Shown here: one piece after another, positions 42,805-54,700 of the stretch
Layout: every line of letters begins with the position of its first letter
How positions within the stretch are numbered: position 1 is the stretch's first letter
NCBI RefSeq assembly: GCF_040054535.1
Contig: NC_090778.1
Coordinates: forward strand, 12,617,501 to 12,681,500
Source: Antennarius striatus
Lineage: Eukaryota; Chordata; Actinopteri; Lophiiformes; Antennariidae
DNA length: 64,000 bases
Direction: 5' to 3'
Notes under the pieces: model-generated
Database searches by the model: none
Seen by the model: the letters and a program-made list of their open reading frames with translations, nothing else
What the model was told of the DNA's origin: nothing
Translations under genes and position numbers: made by a program

Positions 42805-43085
42805 TTCATTTTCTTCCGCTGTATCCGCCACAGCGGATCAGGGGGAGCTGGAGCCTATCCGAGCTGGCATTGGACGTGAGGTGGGGGAAATTCCGGACAC
42901 GATGCCAGTGCGCCGCGGAGCCACACACAAAGACAGACAACCGCACGCACACACACTCACTCCCATGGGCAATTTGGAATGGCCAATTAACCCGAAGCCC
43001 ATGGTGTTGGAGGTGGGAGGAAGCTGGAGAACCCAGAGAGAACCCACGCAGACACGGGGAGAACATGCAAACTCCGCACAGAACG
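42805..43085 (-). mobile_element. tRNA-type SINE, inverted partner 1
   Basis: In minus orientation it carries the common fish SINE body: the complement of TCTCCCCGTGTCTGCGTGGG, the TTGGCC.TTCCAAATTGCCC block, and GGATAGGCTCC at the 3' side. It faces the copy at 43118-43445 head to head. Confidence 0.75.
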
Positions 43086-43117
43086 AAACTTATTATTTGT
43101 CATCAAACTAATAGATG

Positions 43118-43445
43118 AAGGGCAGTGGTTAGTGCTGTCGCCTCACAACACGGCGGACGCGAGTTTGAGTCCCGCTCTGTGCGGAGTTCGCATGCACTCC
43201 CCGTGTCTGCGTGGGTTCTCTCCGGACTCTCCGGCTTCCTCCCACCTCCAAAAGCATGCGCTTCAGGTTGATTGGCCGTTCCAAATTGCCCGTAGGAATG
43301 AGTGTCTGTGTGCATGGTTGCGTGTCTATGTGTGTGGCTCCGTGGTGCACTGGCGTCGTGCCTGGAGTGTCCCCCGCCTTGTGCCCTATGCCGCAAAGAC
43401 AGACTCCGGCTCCCCGTGACCCGCTGCGGCGGATACAGCGGTGGT
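43118..43445 (+). mobile_element. tRNA-type SINE, inverted partner 2
   Basis: It starts GGGCAGTGGTTAGTGCTGTC, with an A-box-like start and GCGAGTTTGAGTCCCGC as a weak B box. It continues CGTGTCTGCGTGGGTTCTCT and TTGATTGGCCGTTCC and ends GCGGCGGATACAGCGG. The 3' flank (aaataataaatgataatc) mirrors the left flank of partner 1. Confidence 0.8.
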
Positions 43446-43918
43446 GATCTGAAGTTGACTGACTGACTAATACATGACAAATAATAAATGATAATCTCAC
43501 AGACAAAATACTTTCAAACTTATTTGTTACATGTGAACATCGCCTGTTCCCGTACATTGATTTCTGAAGAGAAATCCTAGAAATAACTGAGGCTCACAAT
43601 GATGAAAAATGAACACAATTTAACATTAACTATAGCTGAGAACAGCAGCCAGTTTAAAGGCTGATTAAGAAGGGAGGATGACTCACTCCCATCTTTATAA
43701 TCCTAGCGCCTCTGCTTAGCTGTTGTGAGTCACCTATCGAGACACCTCTAGCTTTCAGTGAGAACTTGCATCTCAGCATGTAGTAATGGAATCATAATCA
43801 CTATTTATCACCCTTAGTCTTTATTTTCATATTTCGTACTGTATCATTTGTTTACCAAGCTTTGTTTTTGCAGTAGCTCAGTCCACTAAGTCTTAGGCTG
43901 GAGACCGGAGGGTGGCTG

Positions 43919-43972
<54 letters not shown>

Positions 43973-43992
43973 TGTGTGTGAGTGTGTGTGAG
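43919..43992. repeat. (TG)n microsatellite
   Basis: A TG run of about 74 bases with two AG interruptions near the right end. Confidence 0.97.
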
Positions 43993-44472
43993 GAAACGCA
44001 CACATGTAACACCATAACTAGAGTGAAAAAATAATTTCATATAATTATATAATAATTTCCTCCTACAGGAGTTCAGTAACGTTGACTATTCTTGTTCTTA
44101 TTTTCTCTCATTTTCTTAGTTTTGAATCGGCATGATTTGATAAGTATTTCAGTTTGAAATATTTCATGAAATTCAGTGACACTTTTTCTTCCATTGGAGA
44201 AGATCAAGTACACATGAAATTCTAAATATGTCTGCTAATTCAGGAGGTATTAGAACACAGAAGCTTACAACATTAACAGACAGTGCTGTTTTTCCCCATA
44301 AACATGCAAAAATATGTGTTTTCTTTTTTTCTTTGGGATAATCGCCATTTTCTGTTTGTGGTTATTTTCATATTGCCACAACTAATGCAGCTTCAGTTCG
44401 TTAAAATGGACGTGATATTCAGACTATAATGAGTTAAGTAAAACAGGCTTTGGCGATAACAGTACATTTTTT

Positions 44473-44954
44473 CATCCCGCTTCAAAGTGGGATGTAAAAT
44501 ATCGTAATTGTCAGCCTTTGTGTGTTCATCTGTCCGTCTGTTCATTCGTCTGTCCGTTAGTTGGTCCACCAAATATCTGCATAACCATACCAGATAGAAA
44601 GATGAAACAAAAAACACGTTATTCTGGCGACAAAGGGAAAATGAGATGATGACCTTGACCTTGAGAAAACTAGGTCAAGGTCAAATTTCAACTTTTGTAC
44701 TCTCAGGAACTGGTTGAGATAGACGAGGGAGAAGGCCAGTGTGAGTAATTTTTTTTTTTCTTTTGAAAAAAAGAGTAAGATCATAGATCAAAGCTAGTGC
44801 TTTGATCAATGACAGTAAATCAGAGCACTAGCTTTGATATTTGACCCATGCAAGTAGGTCAGGGTAAAATTTTGAATTCAGGGGAAAGCAGACTTCAGGA
44901 TTGTGTTTGCCATGAAGCGGGATGTTGCAGTCTGTGACTGCCTTGGTTCTTGTT
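44473..44954. repeat. Interspersed repeat with CATCCCGCTTCAAAG terminus, copy 3 (inverted)
   Basis: It is the reverse of copy 1 over its whole length: left end CATCCCGCTTCAAAGTGGG, central GACCTTGACCTTGAG...CTAGGTCAAGGTCAA, right end GAAGCGGGATGTTGCAGTCTGTGAC to the gaacc block. Confidence 0.75.
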
Positions 44955-45196
44955 CTCAGATGTGTTTGTGGGGCTGATTCTAGGAAGGGAGCAGGTGCGG
45001 CAGGTGAGCCTCTCCTCTGAGCTTTTGATATAGACCTTACTGAGAGATTTATGGGGAAATCTCTTCTGAGCTTTACGAGGTAAACAGCTTGTGCGTTTGG
45101 ACACAGCATGCTTGTGCACGGAATCGAGAGCTGCCATGTCGTCAAATCCCTTTGACTTCTCAGAATGGGGGAAATCATCCCAGCAAAAAGCAGCTG
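44955..45196 (-). CDS. Candidate exon of an unrecognised gene
   Basis: After a possible acceptor (gacag, about 45200-45196) the minus strand has about 80 open codons. Their composition is protein-like (segments WDDFPHSEKSKGFDD, HAVSKRTSCLPRKAQKRF) and the frame runs on into the adjacent repeat. A GTAAGG donor-like site occurs within it near 45035. I do not recognise the protein. No neighbouring exons were found, so this may be chance or part of a large gene reaching beyond the window. Confidence 0.2.
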
Positions 45197-45239
45197 TCAA
45201 ATAATCCTTTTATCAATTGTTTTCTCTTGACCCTCTTGT

Positions 45240-46464
45240 CACACACATTTTGCTAAATGATATTGGATTTGATGTGGTGTGCTGCACGAATGAAATGTGT
45301 TTGCTGTTATGGAGCAATAATGGCCGATAGACGACAAATGAAAGTCATGAACCAGCTGCTGATTATATCTGTAAAAATCTATGTCATGTAAATCAAACAG
45401 TGGTTACCTTGCAATTCAGGGGTCATTTAAGTTCCTCCACTATCTCTACTCCCCCCCCCAAAAAAACCCCCCTAAGTTTCTGTTTCAGTGATTGTACTGA
45501 AAACTTATTTCAGAGAAAGCAAGGGCTTGATATCTGTAATTTTTCCACTTGGGTGTTTTGCTTTGCATAAAAGACCCAGTGAAGGAAAAACAAATTTGTT
45601 GTTTGTTTTCTACAAAGTTAAATCGTCCAATAAAATATCAATATCTAAAAGTCTGAGGAGTAAAATTCCCATGGAAAAAGAGGGGTCTTGATTAATTAAA
45701 TATCAGTAAGCAGCAGACTAGGGGTAGGTTTGAACATTTAGACAATTTTCTTAGTGCTTTGCTGTCCCATTTTAACACTAGGAGATATTGCTTCACAGCT
45801 CCTTTGTGGTTCCTGAGTTTGAAAAGCATGGGTTTTAAACAAGTTGTATTCATGTGGAGAAACAGACCAGCCATTCACTTTCAGCTGAACTGAGTTAAAA
45901 TCCTTTGCCCCTGGTGAGTTTGCTCTCCTCACGTTATCTCCTCTCCTCTTTTCTAACGTACACCATTGCCTATCGTACAGCAATCACAATGCCCATGGTT
46001 CATATTCTGCCTTTTTCATTTCTCATTTCACTGATATCTAAAGTGTTGAAGAAATGCATTCCACTTAGATTACATGGATCTGAAATGATTTCAAAAAAAT
46101 CATCCCACAACTTTTTTGTGCACCTTTTTGTCTGTCTGAGAAATTCTCACCGGATTGGAATAAAAACACTTTGTCATGTAAAGGTCTGTGTAATTTTTAT
46201 GACACTGTGATTTGGAAATTATCCTATACAAAACAAATCCGCTCATGAGAAGTGAGAGTGTTTTTGTGATCTTTAAGGATATTTTTCTGCTGCATCATTC
46301 TGCCCTAGTTTGTTACAACCAGGCATTGACTGTTAAAAGATTGCAAGCAGTCAAGGAAATCTCAATAAGGTCACAATTTTGTGTGAATGCGAACATGTAA
46401 TCCTAAAGTGAGGAGACATCAAAATGTGCTTAAAAGGACAGTAAACTCATTTTAAAGTGAAATA
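45240..46464. other. Intergenic stretch, no gene seen
   Basis: A/T-rich sequence with only short chance ORFs. No transposon termini recognised. Confidence 0.4.
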
Positions 46465-47314
46465 CAGTTATACCTCTACTTACGAATGTCTCTACTTACG
46501 AAATTTTCTACTTACGAAATTTCACAGCAGGAAAATATTACCTTTACTTACGAAAGAAATTTTGACTTACGTAATGTAAAAACACAGTATCGGCTGATAC
46601 TTAAATCTCCCACAGGTTCCTGAATGCAACATTCTCATAGCTGCTCTGCCATTGGCTATTACCTATTACTTATCTTCCTGGCATCCCATTAGCTAAGAGG
46701 GATGCCACTCCACCACTGTGTGGAGCTAGAACGGTGCTTATGGAGTGTCTCGTCATTCGGCACTCAACCCATAAGGTGTTCTGATAGTTTTGCGCAAGTA
46801 TAATAACTTTTCGAGGTCGTATTCGCTATGGACCCCAAGACAGTGACGGAGAAAAGAGGAAAAGAAAAGGTTTTTTTTTCTCTCTCTCTACAATCGCCAC
46901 GTTATTAAAACAAAAGTAAGCTTAAGGATTTTAAGGCATTGCATGGGTGGTTGGAGAAGTTCAAAATGAGGACTGGAATTCACTCTGTTGTTCGGCATCG
47001 TGAGATAGGAGTGCATGAACCAAAGTGGGCAAAAAACAATGGGGATAGCTGTTAAGAGGTAAATGACATTATTATTCTTTATTTTATTTTTTTTACGTTA
47101 TGCACAACTCTCATTTATTGTGTAATAATCTAATCGTAACATGTATTTGTTACATGTTTTGATGCATTTTTATGCTTTATAAAACATGTCGGAAATTTTG
47201 TGGGCTTGGAACGGATTAAGGCATTTGCATGGAAAACGCATCTCTACTTACGAAATGTTCTACTTACATAATTTCTTCCGGAGCCGATTAATTTCGTAAG
47301 TAGAGGTACCACTG
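46465..47314. mobile_element. Tigger/pogo-like element, 850 bp, with CENP-B-type HTH remnant
   Basis: Ends CAGTTATACCTCTACTTACG and (inverted) CAGTGGTACCTCTACTTACG are flanked by TA (46463-46464, 47315-47316). Inside are MDPKTVTEKRGKEK (46828) and FKALHGWLEKFKMRTGIHSV plus VRHREIG (46930-47010), the transposase N-terminus and HTH motif. The DDE domain is gone. It is the same family and layout as 30447-31246. Confidence 0.85.
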
Positions 47315-47516
47315 TATGTTTTGCTTATCATTATGAAAAAATTGAAGAAAAAAAAATGCTAATGTCTGGCATCATCCCTGTGGTCAAGAAACCTTAAAAT
47401 TGCTGCAGCAGCTTCTGTATCCAGTGGTCACGTGGAGTCATACGTCATCAGCGACACCTTGGGTGTCGCTTCATCAGTCAGGGCAGCCATTACAACACAA
47501 TACGATCACTGAAGTC

Positions 47517-47714
47517 ATGGTTACCTGTGAGGTGAATGGTTGTTCCAACACCACAGGACTTAAACACAAAGAGAAGAACCTATCTTTCTTCAGAATACCT
47601 TCTGGAAAGCTTTGAAGGAAATGGAAGGCATGGATAAACCTGGTCAAAATGACCAAAGATCCAAGAATCTGCCATGAGCACTTCAACCCGGATGATTTCC
47701 AAAGAGATTTGAAG
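47517..47714 (+). pseudogene. THAP zinc-finger exon with an in-frame TGA
   Basis: From ATG 47517 the frame reads a THAP domain. The first zinc pair is CEVNGC, followed by SFFRIPSGKL, then TGA at 47613, then RKWKAWINLVKMTKD and the second zinc pair in RICHEHFNPDDF (C-X2-H). It ends at a good donor AAG|GTAAGA. This is the standard first exon of THAP-domain proteins and of P-element-like (THAP9-type) transposases. No following exon is visible before the foldback element at 48402. I infer an orphan or pseudogene exon, probably of transposon origin. A single TGA is its only visible lesion. Confidence 0.65.
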
Positions 47715-48925
47715 GTAAGATAATGTTCGGACAACCCATATTATTTATTCTGAATTCCCAAGGTCTAGTGGATAATTAATTCAAGTCTGGAGGTACTGCA
47801 TTAATGTTTTTATGAACAGATTATCACGCAATTATGGAACTCGCGAAAAGTGAGCAATATCAAAAGTGATAGAAAGGTCAATTTACTGAGAAGATCTGTG
47901 AACCTGAAATAAAACATACAAAAACAGCATGTCAGGCCCTGATCCTTATACATTCTTAAATCAATACAAGACATATTAAAATATGCTAAAGTTGTTATTA
48001 ACCCCACACAGTCCAACAGTAATGAATGGCGGTTAGCTCAATGCTAACATAATATGGAAAATCCTATTTACAGGCTAGCGCATTAGCATCGGTAGCGCGA
48101 TTAACTTTTACATACAGTAAACCAAAACGGGACACTATAAATAGTAAGTCACTCAAACATTATGCGCATTCACTCACATGGGCCTTCTAGGTACAGCAGG
48201 AAGAAAAAGAAAGGTGAGTGGAAACAACTGACATGACTAGCTGAACTACAGCTAAGAACTACAGAAGTGTGCAACGATAAACAACGCAGCAGCTCACACA
48301 ACCCACTGAAACTCTTAGAGGGTCAGCACATGATTTGAGATAATTTGGTGATAAATAAATGTGATTGCAATAATGTTGGCTTGTTACGTTGTCTCTTGCC
48401 TTATCTCCCCACCTACATATTTGAATAAGCTGACCTGAAAACCTCACCCTGTCACGCTTTTTAACTCCATCCAATACCTGTCAATCAAGCACCTAACCAA
48501 TCATGGCGCATCTGCCAGAGAAAACTACGTGAACAATAGGGCGTAATACATCGGGCAGCGAGGCGTTTTGTTGCGGTTACAACTTTCGTCCACATGACAA
48601 CGCAGATATCCGGTACGAAAACGCTGGCCAAAGTGACGTTTTTTGAAAACGCCGGGTCTGCGTTGTCATGTAGACAGTGTAAGCAAAACTTTTTCTATCC
48701 AGGGGGCATCTCCCTGTAACGAAAATCGCTGTGACGTTAGTGTGTGTGACCCATGTCTACATGTACACACAGAATGGGCAGAGTTAAAACTGGCTATTTT
48801 CTGACGTAGACCCATTGATAAACACGCTTGACAGTTGGATATTTGTTCGTCTGTTTCTTTCTTCAGGAGTCATAAAGTGTATATATGTATTTATGCATCC
48901 ATTCATCATTCTTTCATGTAAATTG

Positions 48926-50895
48926 CAGGGCTTTGAACCAGAATTTTTTGCCAATCGGTTCGTTCCGAACAGAAACAGAATTATAACGTGTCCGGTTTTG
49001 CGTTGCACCCATAAACTGACATTCCTGAACTGGTTAGAACAAAAAAATAAAGTTCCTGAACCGGTTAATAATGTTCCTTGTATATATAAATATGTAAGTG
49101 CCCTATCTTGTACACCATAAGACGCGCTTAAAAGCCTTAAAATTTCTCAAAAATCAACGCTGCTCCTTTTAACATTAATCTTCTTATGTGTACACTGAGT
49201 TACAAAATCTGTTAAAATGTTTTTGTGTGACTGTAGTCAGCGATCCGCCAGATCGGCCATTGTCCACCGACATAGGACGTATTATGTCACTACGTACACC
49301 GGCAGCGATGGACCAATTAGAGAACATGACGCGAGGCTACGTCCGGCACACCTCTGGTTGGTACCGGTGTAGGGTATATGCCAGTACTGTACTGCAGGTA
49401 TGCTGTTAACCACATTTGTTTGGCTAAAGACCCCCGACAATGGCGTCAGCGAAGAGACACGCTTACGACGCAACATGTAAACTCCAGGCTATCAGTTCCG
49501 GTTGTTCCGATTCACGTAAAGAGACCGGGGGGCTTTTTTCACGCTTCACCATCTCTCTTGATCTGTGGCTTCATGCACGCTCACACCACCGGTTCTGTCA
49601 AAAACCACGTCAAGCGGCTGAATTCGGAGTTTGAGATCATCCTGGGAGGATTAACGAAAGAACTCCAACCGCTGGACATCGGTGTAAACAGAGCCTTAAA
49701 CAGTGTAAACAGATAAACAGATGGTGTAAACAGAGCCTATAAACAGTTAAGCTGCGTGCATCGTGGAGTGATAGATGAGAGACGTGAACACACGTTTACC
49801 AGGACTGGAGGCAGTGCCGAGCAAGTTACACCCCCACAGTATGTGGTGGATTGTGGATCCTGGACTAACGTATCTGCTTCGACTTTTGTCCGATGTTTCG
49901 CTGTCCGTGTGGCTGTCATTACCAGACAGCCACACGGAAACGTTACGGTCAGCGATAGAGAAATTACCGAGCTATTCAATGCAGACGGAAGATGAGGACT
50001 TCGAAGGATTTAGCACAGATTTATCAAAAAATAAAAACATATTTAAAAAATAATGTCGGTGTATTTTTTTTTAATTTAAATACGTAGTACAACACAGTTT
50101 AACCACAGTCAACTTTTTGCTTCCATTAGCTAGCATGCACCAAACAATAACGTGCACCGAGTGTCCGGTTAAAGTGCAGAAATAAACTCCGTCATTTAGA
50201 GTGTGCCTTTTTATACAATGAGCCGAATGGTGCGCAAAATACGTTAACTTAAGGACTTTTAAATTGGCAACTAAAGCAATTAGTTTATATACTATAATTA
50301 TAGATATATCCCTACCCTACAGTAAACAGTACCACAGCACTACACCACTGCTTTATGCAAGTTATATCACTGTAGTTAAGGCTAATGCCTCCTACTTAGA
50401 CACTACATGAAATAAGACAAGAATAACTTCCATCATGTCATTTATTGCTGAACAACAGATCTTCATTGTGCTTCTCCCATAGCTCAGTATTGCTACAAAG
50501 CACTGGCAGTACGGGGACACACTGCACTGAAAATGACTGCAGCCAATGAGTTAATGTCTAAAACATACATTTTTAAGATTAACATACTGCAGTGTTTACC
50601 TGTTATGATTAAATTGTGACTGGGAGACTGCCCTTTTCTTAACTGCTGCGGATAGCCGCTACTTCTCTCTGCTCTCATCCCGCGTTGAGTGAATGACAGG
50701 AAGTGAAACATACGGTCAAATATTTTTTTCAAGAACGAAAAAAAAAAGGTATTAACCGGTTTACAATTATTTTCCTTTCTGATTCTTTTCCGGAACATTA
50801 AAAAATATAAAGTTTTCGGTTTTGTTTTCGTTCCTGCCAAAATACCAAAAGTTTCCGGTTTTTGTTTTCGTTCAATGAACCGGTTCAAAGCCCTG
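48926..50895. mobile_element. hAT-like element inserted at the foldback centre
   Basis: Inverted ends CAGGGCTTTGAACC (48926) and GGTTCAAAGCCCTG (50882-50895). The flanking 8 bp are gtaaattg (48918-48925) and gtaaaatg (50896-50903), one mismatch, as for a hAT target duplication. Subterminal GAACCGGTT-type repeats occur on both sides. No hAT transposase is visible; the interior is taken by a pogo-like element. Confidence 0.75.
49100..50245 (+). mobile_element. pogo-like (CENP-B type) transposon remnant nested in the hAT
   Basis: Readable pieces are MASAKRHAYDATCKLQAIS (49440, transposase N-terminus), FEIILGGLTKELQPLDIGVN (about 49630-49690, a strongly conserved DDE-domain segment), and EHTFTRTGG with NVSASTFVRCF. 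The piece order is normal, but most of the HTH and DDE domains are deleted and frames shift. Boundary sequences (ACACCATAAGACGCGC; GGTGCGCAAAATACG) resemble pogo-type ends. Edges are approximate. Confidence 0.65.
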
Positions 50896-51799
50896 GTAAA
50901 ATGTAGAAATCAGACCTGGCGTCGGCATCTTTGGCGAGAAATGTGAATGAATGAATGAATAAATAAATAAATGTGTAAACTTTATGATTCAGAAAGAAAG
51001 AAACAGACGAACAAATATCCACTTGTCAAGCATGTTTATCAACGTTTCTTTGATGTGGAGCTGTTATACATCAGAAAATAACCGGTTTTAATTCCGTTCA
51101 TTCTGTGTGTACGTGTAGTGTAGACACGGGTCACACACACTAGCGTCACAGCGGTTTTCGTCGCAGGGAGATGCCCTCCGGATAGAAAAAGTTTCGGTTA
51201 CAGCGTCAATACGACAACGCAAACGCGGCGTTTTCAAAATACTTCCCTTTGGCCAGCGTTTTCGTCCCAGATGTCTGCGTTGTCCTGTGGATGAAAGGCT
51301 AACCACAACAAAGAGTCCTGCTGTCCGATGCCTTACGCCATATTGTTCACGTGATACCTTCTGGCAGATGCGCCGTGATTTGTCGGGCAGCAGTAGGTGG
51401 AGTTAAAACATGACACCATGAGGTTTTCAAGTGAGCTTATTCAAATATATAGATGGGCAGATATGCGCTAGCAAACGACATTAAAAAAATAGAAATTAAA
51501 AAAATCAACATCTCATGTTGTGTTGCAGCAAAAGCTCAGCAAGCATCAGTTGGCTATTGTTTAGTTGGAGCTCTCCATGTTAGCAGTGCAGTGTTAGCTC
51601 CATAGCATAAGGTAGCTATTATTTTCATGTTTTGTATGCAGTCTGATATTATTGTTTCATAGTGAAATTTCCAAGGGCTTTTGCTAGGATTTACATAACG
51701 GCGCTGATATGGATTCACCGTGATGTCTACAATTGAGTCACTTCCGCTGTCATGGCGTGCTCTGTACCTTATGATAAATTCTGTTTTACCAAGTCAACA

Positions 51800-54700
51800 C
51801 TCCTTCTTTTCCTTTCGGCTTTTCCCTTCAGGGGTCGCCACAGCGAATCAATTTCCTCCATCTAGCCCTGTCCTTTGAATCCTCTTCACTCACACCAACT
51901 ACCTTCATGTCTTCCCTCATTACATCCATAAACCTCCTCTTTGATCTTCCTCTAGGTCTCCTGCCTGGCGGTTCAGAACTCAGCATCCTTCTACCAATAT
52001 ATTCACTATCTCTCCTCTGGACATGTCCAAACCATCTCAGTCTGGCCTCTCTGACTTTATCTCCAAAACCTCTAACATGTGCTGTCCCTCTGATGTACTC
52101 ATTCCTGATCCTATCCTTCCTGGTCACTCCCAGAGAGAACCTCAGCATCTTCATCTCTGCTACCTCCAGCTCTTTCTCCTGTCTTTTCTTCAGTGACACT
52201 GTCTCTAGACCAAACAACATCGCTGGTCTCACCACAGTTTTGTACACCTTTCCTTTCATTTTAGCTGATACTCTTCTATCACACATCACACCTGACACTT
52301 TCCTCCACCCGTTCCATCCTGCCTGTACACGCTTCTTCACCTCTTTTCCACACTCTCCATTGCTCTGGACTGTTGACCCTAAGTACTCAAAATCCTCCAC
52401 CTTCTTGATCTCTTCTCCCTGTAGCCTCACTCTTCCACTTGGGTCCCTCTCATTCACACACATGTACTCTGTCTTACTGCGGCTAACCTTCATTCCTCTC
52501 CTTTCCAGGACAAACCTCCACCTCTCTAGCTTCTCCTCCACCTGTTCCCTGCTCTCACCGCAGATCACAATGTCATCTGCAAACATCATAGTCCATGGTG
52601 ATTCCTGTCTAACCTCGTCTGTCAGCCTGTCCATCACCATAGCGAACAAGAAGGGGCTCAGAGCTGATCCCTGATGCAGTCCCACCTCCACCTTGAACTC
52701 CTCTGTCACACCTACAGCACACCTCACCACTGTCTTACAGTCCTCATACATGTCCTGCACTGCTCTAACATACTTCTCTGCCACTCCAGACTTCCTCATA
52801 CAATACCACAGTTCCTCTCTGGGCACCCTGTCATAAGCTTTCTCTAGATCTACAAAAACACAATGCAGCTCCCTCTGGCCTTCTCTGTACTTCTCTATCA
52901 ACATCCTCAGAGCAAATACTGCATCTGTGGTACTCTTTTTTGGCATGAAACCATACTGCTGCTCACAAATGCTCACTTCTGCCCTTAGTCTAGCTTCCAC
53001 TACTTTCTCCCATAACTTCATTGTATGGCTCATCAGCTTTATTCCTCTGTAGTTGCCACAACTCTGCACATCTCCCTTGTTCTTAAAAATGGGCATCTTC
53101 TCACTATCTAAGATCCTGTTGAACAACCCAGTCAGAAACTCTACTGCCACCTCTCCTAGACACTTCCATACCTCTACAGGTATATCATCAGGACCAACTG
53201 CCTTTCCACTCTTCATCCTCTTCAATGCCCTCCTCACTTCATCCTGACTAATCTTTGCTACATCCTGGTCCACAACAGTCACACTCTTCTAGTCTTTGTT
53301 CTCTCTCATTTTCCACGTTCATCAACTCTTCAAAGTACTCTTTCCATCTTCCCATCACACTACCGGCACCTGTCAATAGACTTCCATCCCTATCCTTAAT
53401 CACCCTAACCTGCTCCACGTCCTTCCCATCTCTGTCTCTCTGTCTTGCCAACCGGTATAGATCAGTCTCTCCCTCCTTACTGTCCAACCTAGCATACAAG
53501 TCATCATAAGCTTCTTGTTTGGCCTTTGCTACCTCTACCTTCACCTTACGCTGCATCTCCCTGTACTCCTGTCTACTCTCCTCAGTCCTCTCAGTGTCCC
53601 ACTTCTTCTTAGCTAACCTCTTTCTCTGCATGCACTCCTGTACCTCCTCATTCCACCACCAAGTCTCCTTATCTACTTTCCTTCCAGATGACACACCAAG
53701 TACTCTCCTACCTGTCTCCCTGATCACATTAGCTGTAGTTGTCCAGTCATCTGGAAGCACCTCCTGACCACCCAGAGCCTGTCTTAACTCCTTCCTAAAA
53801 GTCATGCAACACTCTTCCTTTTTCAGCTTCCACCATTTCGTCTTCTGCTCTGCCTTTGCCCTCTTGATCTTCCTCACCACCAGAGTCATCCTACACACCA
53901 CCATCCTATGCTGTTTGGCTACACTCTCACCTACCACTACTTTACAGTCACTGTTCTCCTTCAGGTTACACCGTCTACACAAGATGTAGTCTACCTGTGT
54001 GCTCCTGCCGCCACTCTTATAGGTCACTCTATGTTCCTGCCTCTTCTGGAAGAAAGTATTCACTACAGCCATTTCCATCCTTTTTGCAAAGTCAACTACC
54101 ATCTGTCCTTCTGCGTTCCTCTCCTGGATACCAAACCTGCCCATCACATCCTCATCCCCTCTGTTTCCTGCACCAACATGTCCATTGAAGTCTGCTCCAA
54201 TGACAACTCTCTCACTTCTAGGCAAGCTCTGCATCACTTCATCAAAGTCCGACCAGAATTTCTCCTTCTCCTCCAGCTCACATCCTACCTGTGGAGCATA
54301 CCCACTAACAACATTGAACATCACACCTTCTATTTCTAGCTTCAGACTCATCACTCTATCCGACACTCTTTTTACCTCCAGGACATTCCTAACAAACTCC
54401 TCCTTCAAGATAACTCCTACTCCATTTCTCTTCCTATCTATACCATGATAGAACAACTTGAACCCTGCTCCTAAACTTCTAGCCTTGCTACCTTTCCACC
54501 TGGTCTCCTGTACACACAGTATGTCTACCTTCCTCCTCTGCATCATGTCAACCAACTCTCTACCTTTTCCTGTCATAGTTCCAACATTCAACATCCCTAC
54601 TCTTAGTCCTATACTCTTGGTGTTCCTCTTCTCTTTCTTCGAGCGAACGCACTTTCCTCCTCTCCTTCTTCGACCAACAGTAATCCAATTTCCACCGGCG

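Larger units (their letters stand above)
48402..51463. mobile_element. Foldback DNA element with about 515 bp inverted arms, split by a hAT
   Basis: The left arm (48402 to about 48917) and right arm (about 50904 to 51463) are inverted copies. Both end TATCTSCCC...TATTTGAATAAG and carry matching blocks such as CGTTTTCGT, GGGCATCTCCCTG and AACAAATATCCA. Without the insert the element is about 1.1 kb and almost wholly palindromic. A single-arm relative lies at 24760-24890. No target duplication is clear. Superfamily unknown. Confidence 0.75.

Noticed and set aside
46465..51463. A possible unified novel system formed by the HTH remnant, the THAP exon and the foldback
   Set aside because: Each piece has its own transposon ends or domain family and no shared frame, promoter or spacing, so they are independent insertions.
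51907..52674. A 255-codon plus-strand ORF
   Set aside because: It is the antisense shadow of the RTE reverse transcriptase; such low-stop antisense frames follow from the codon use of the sense strand.
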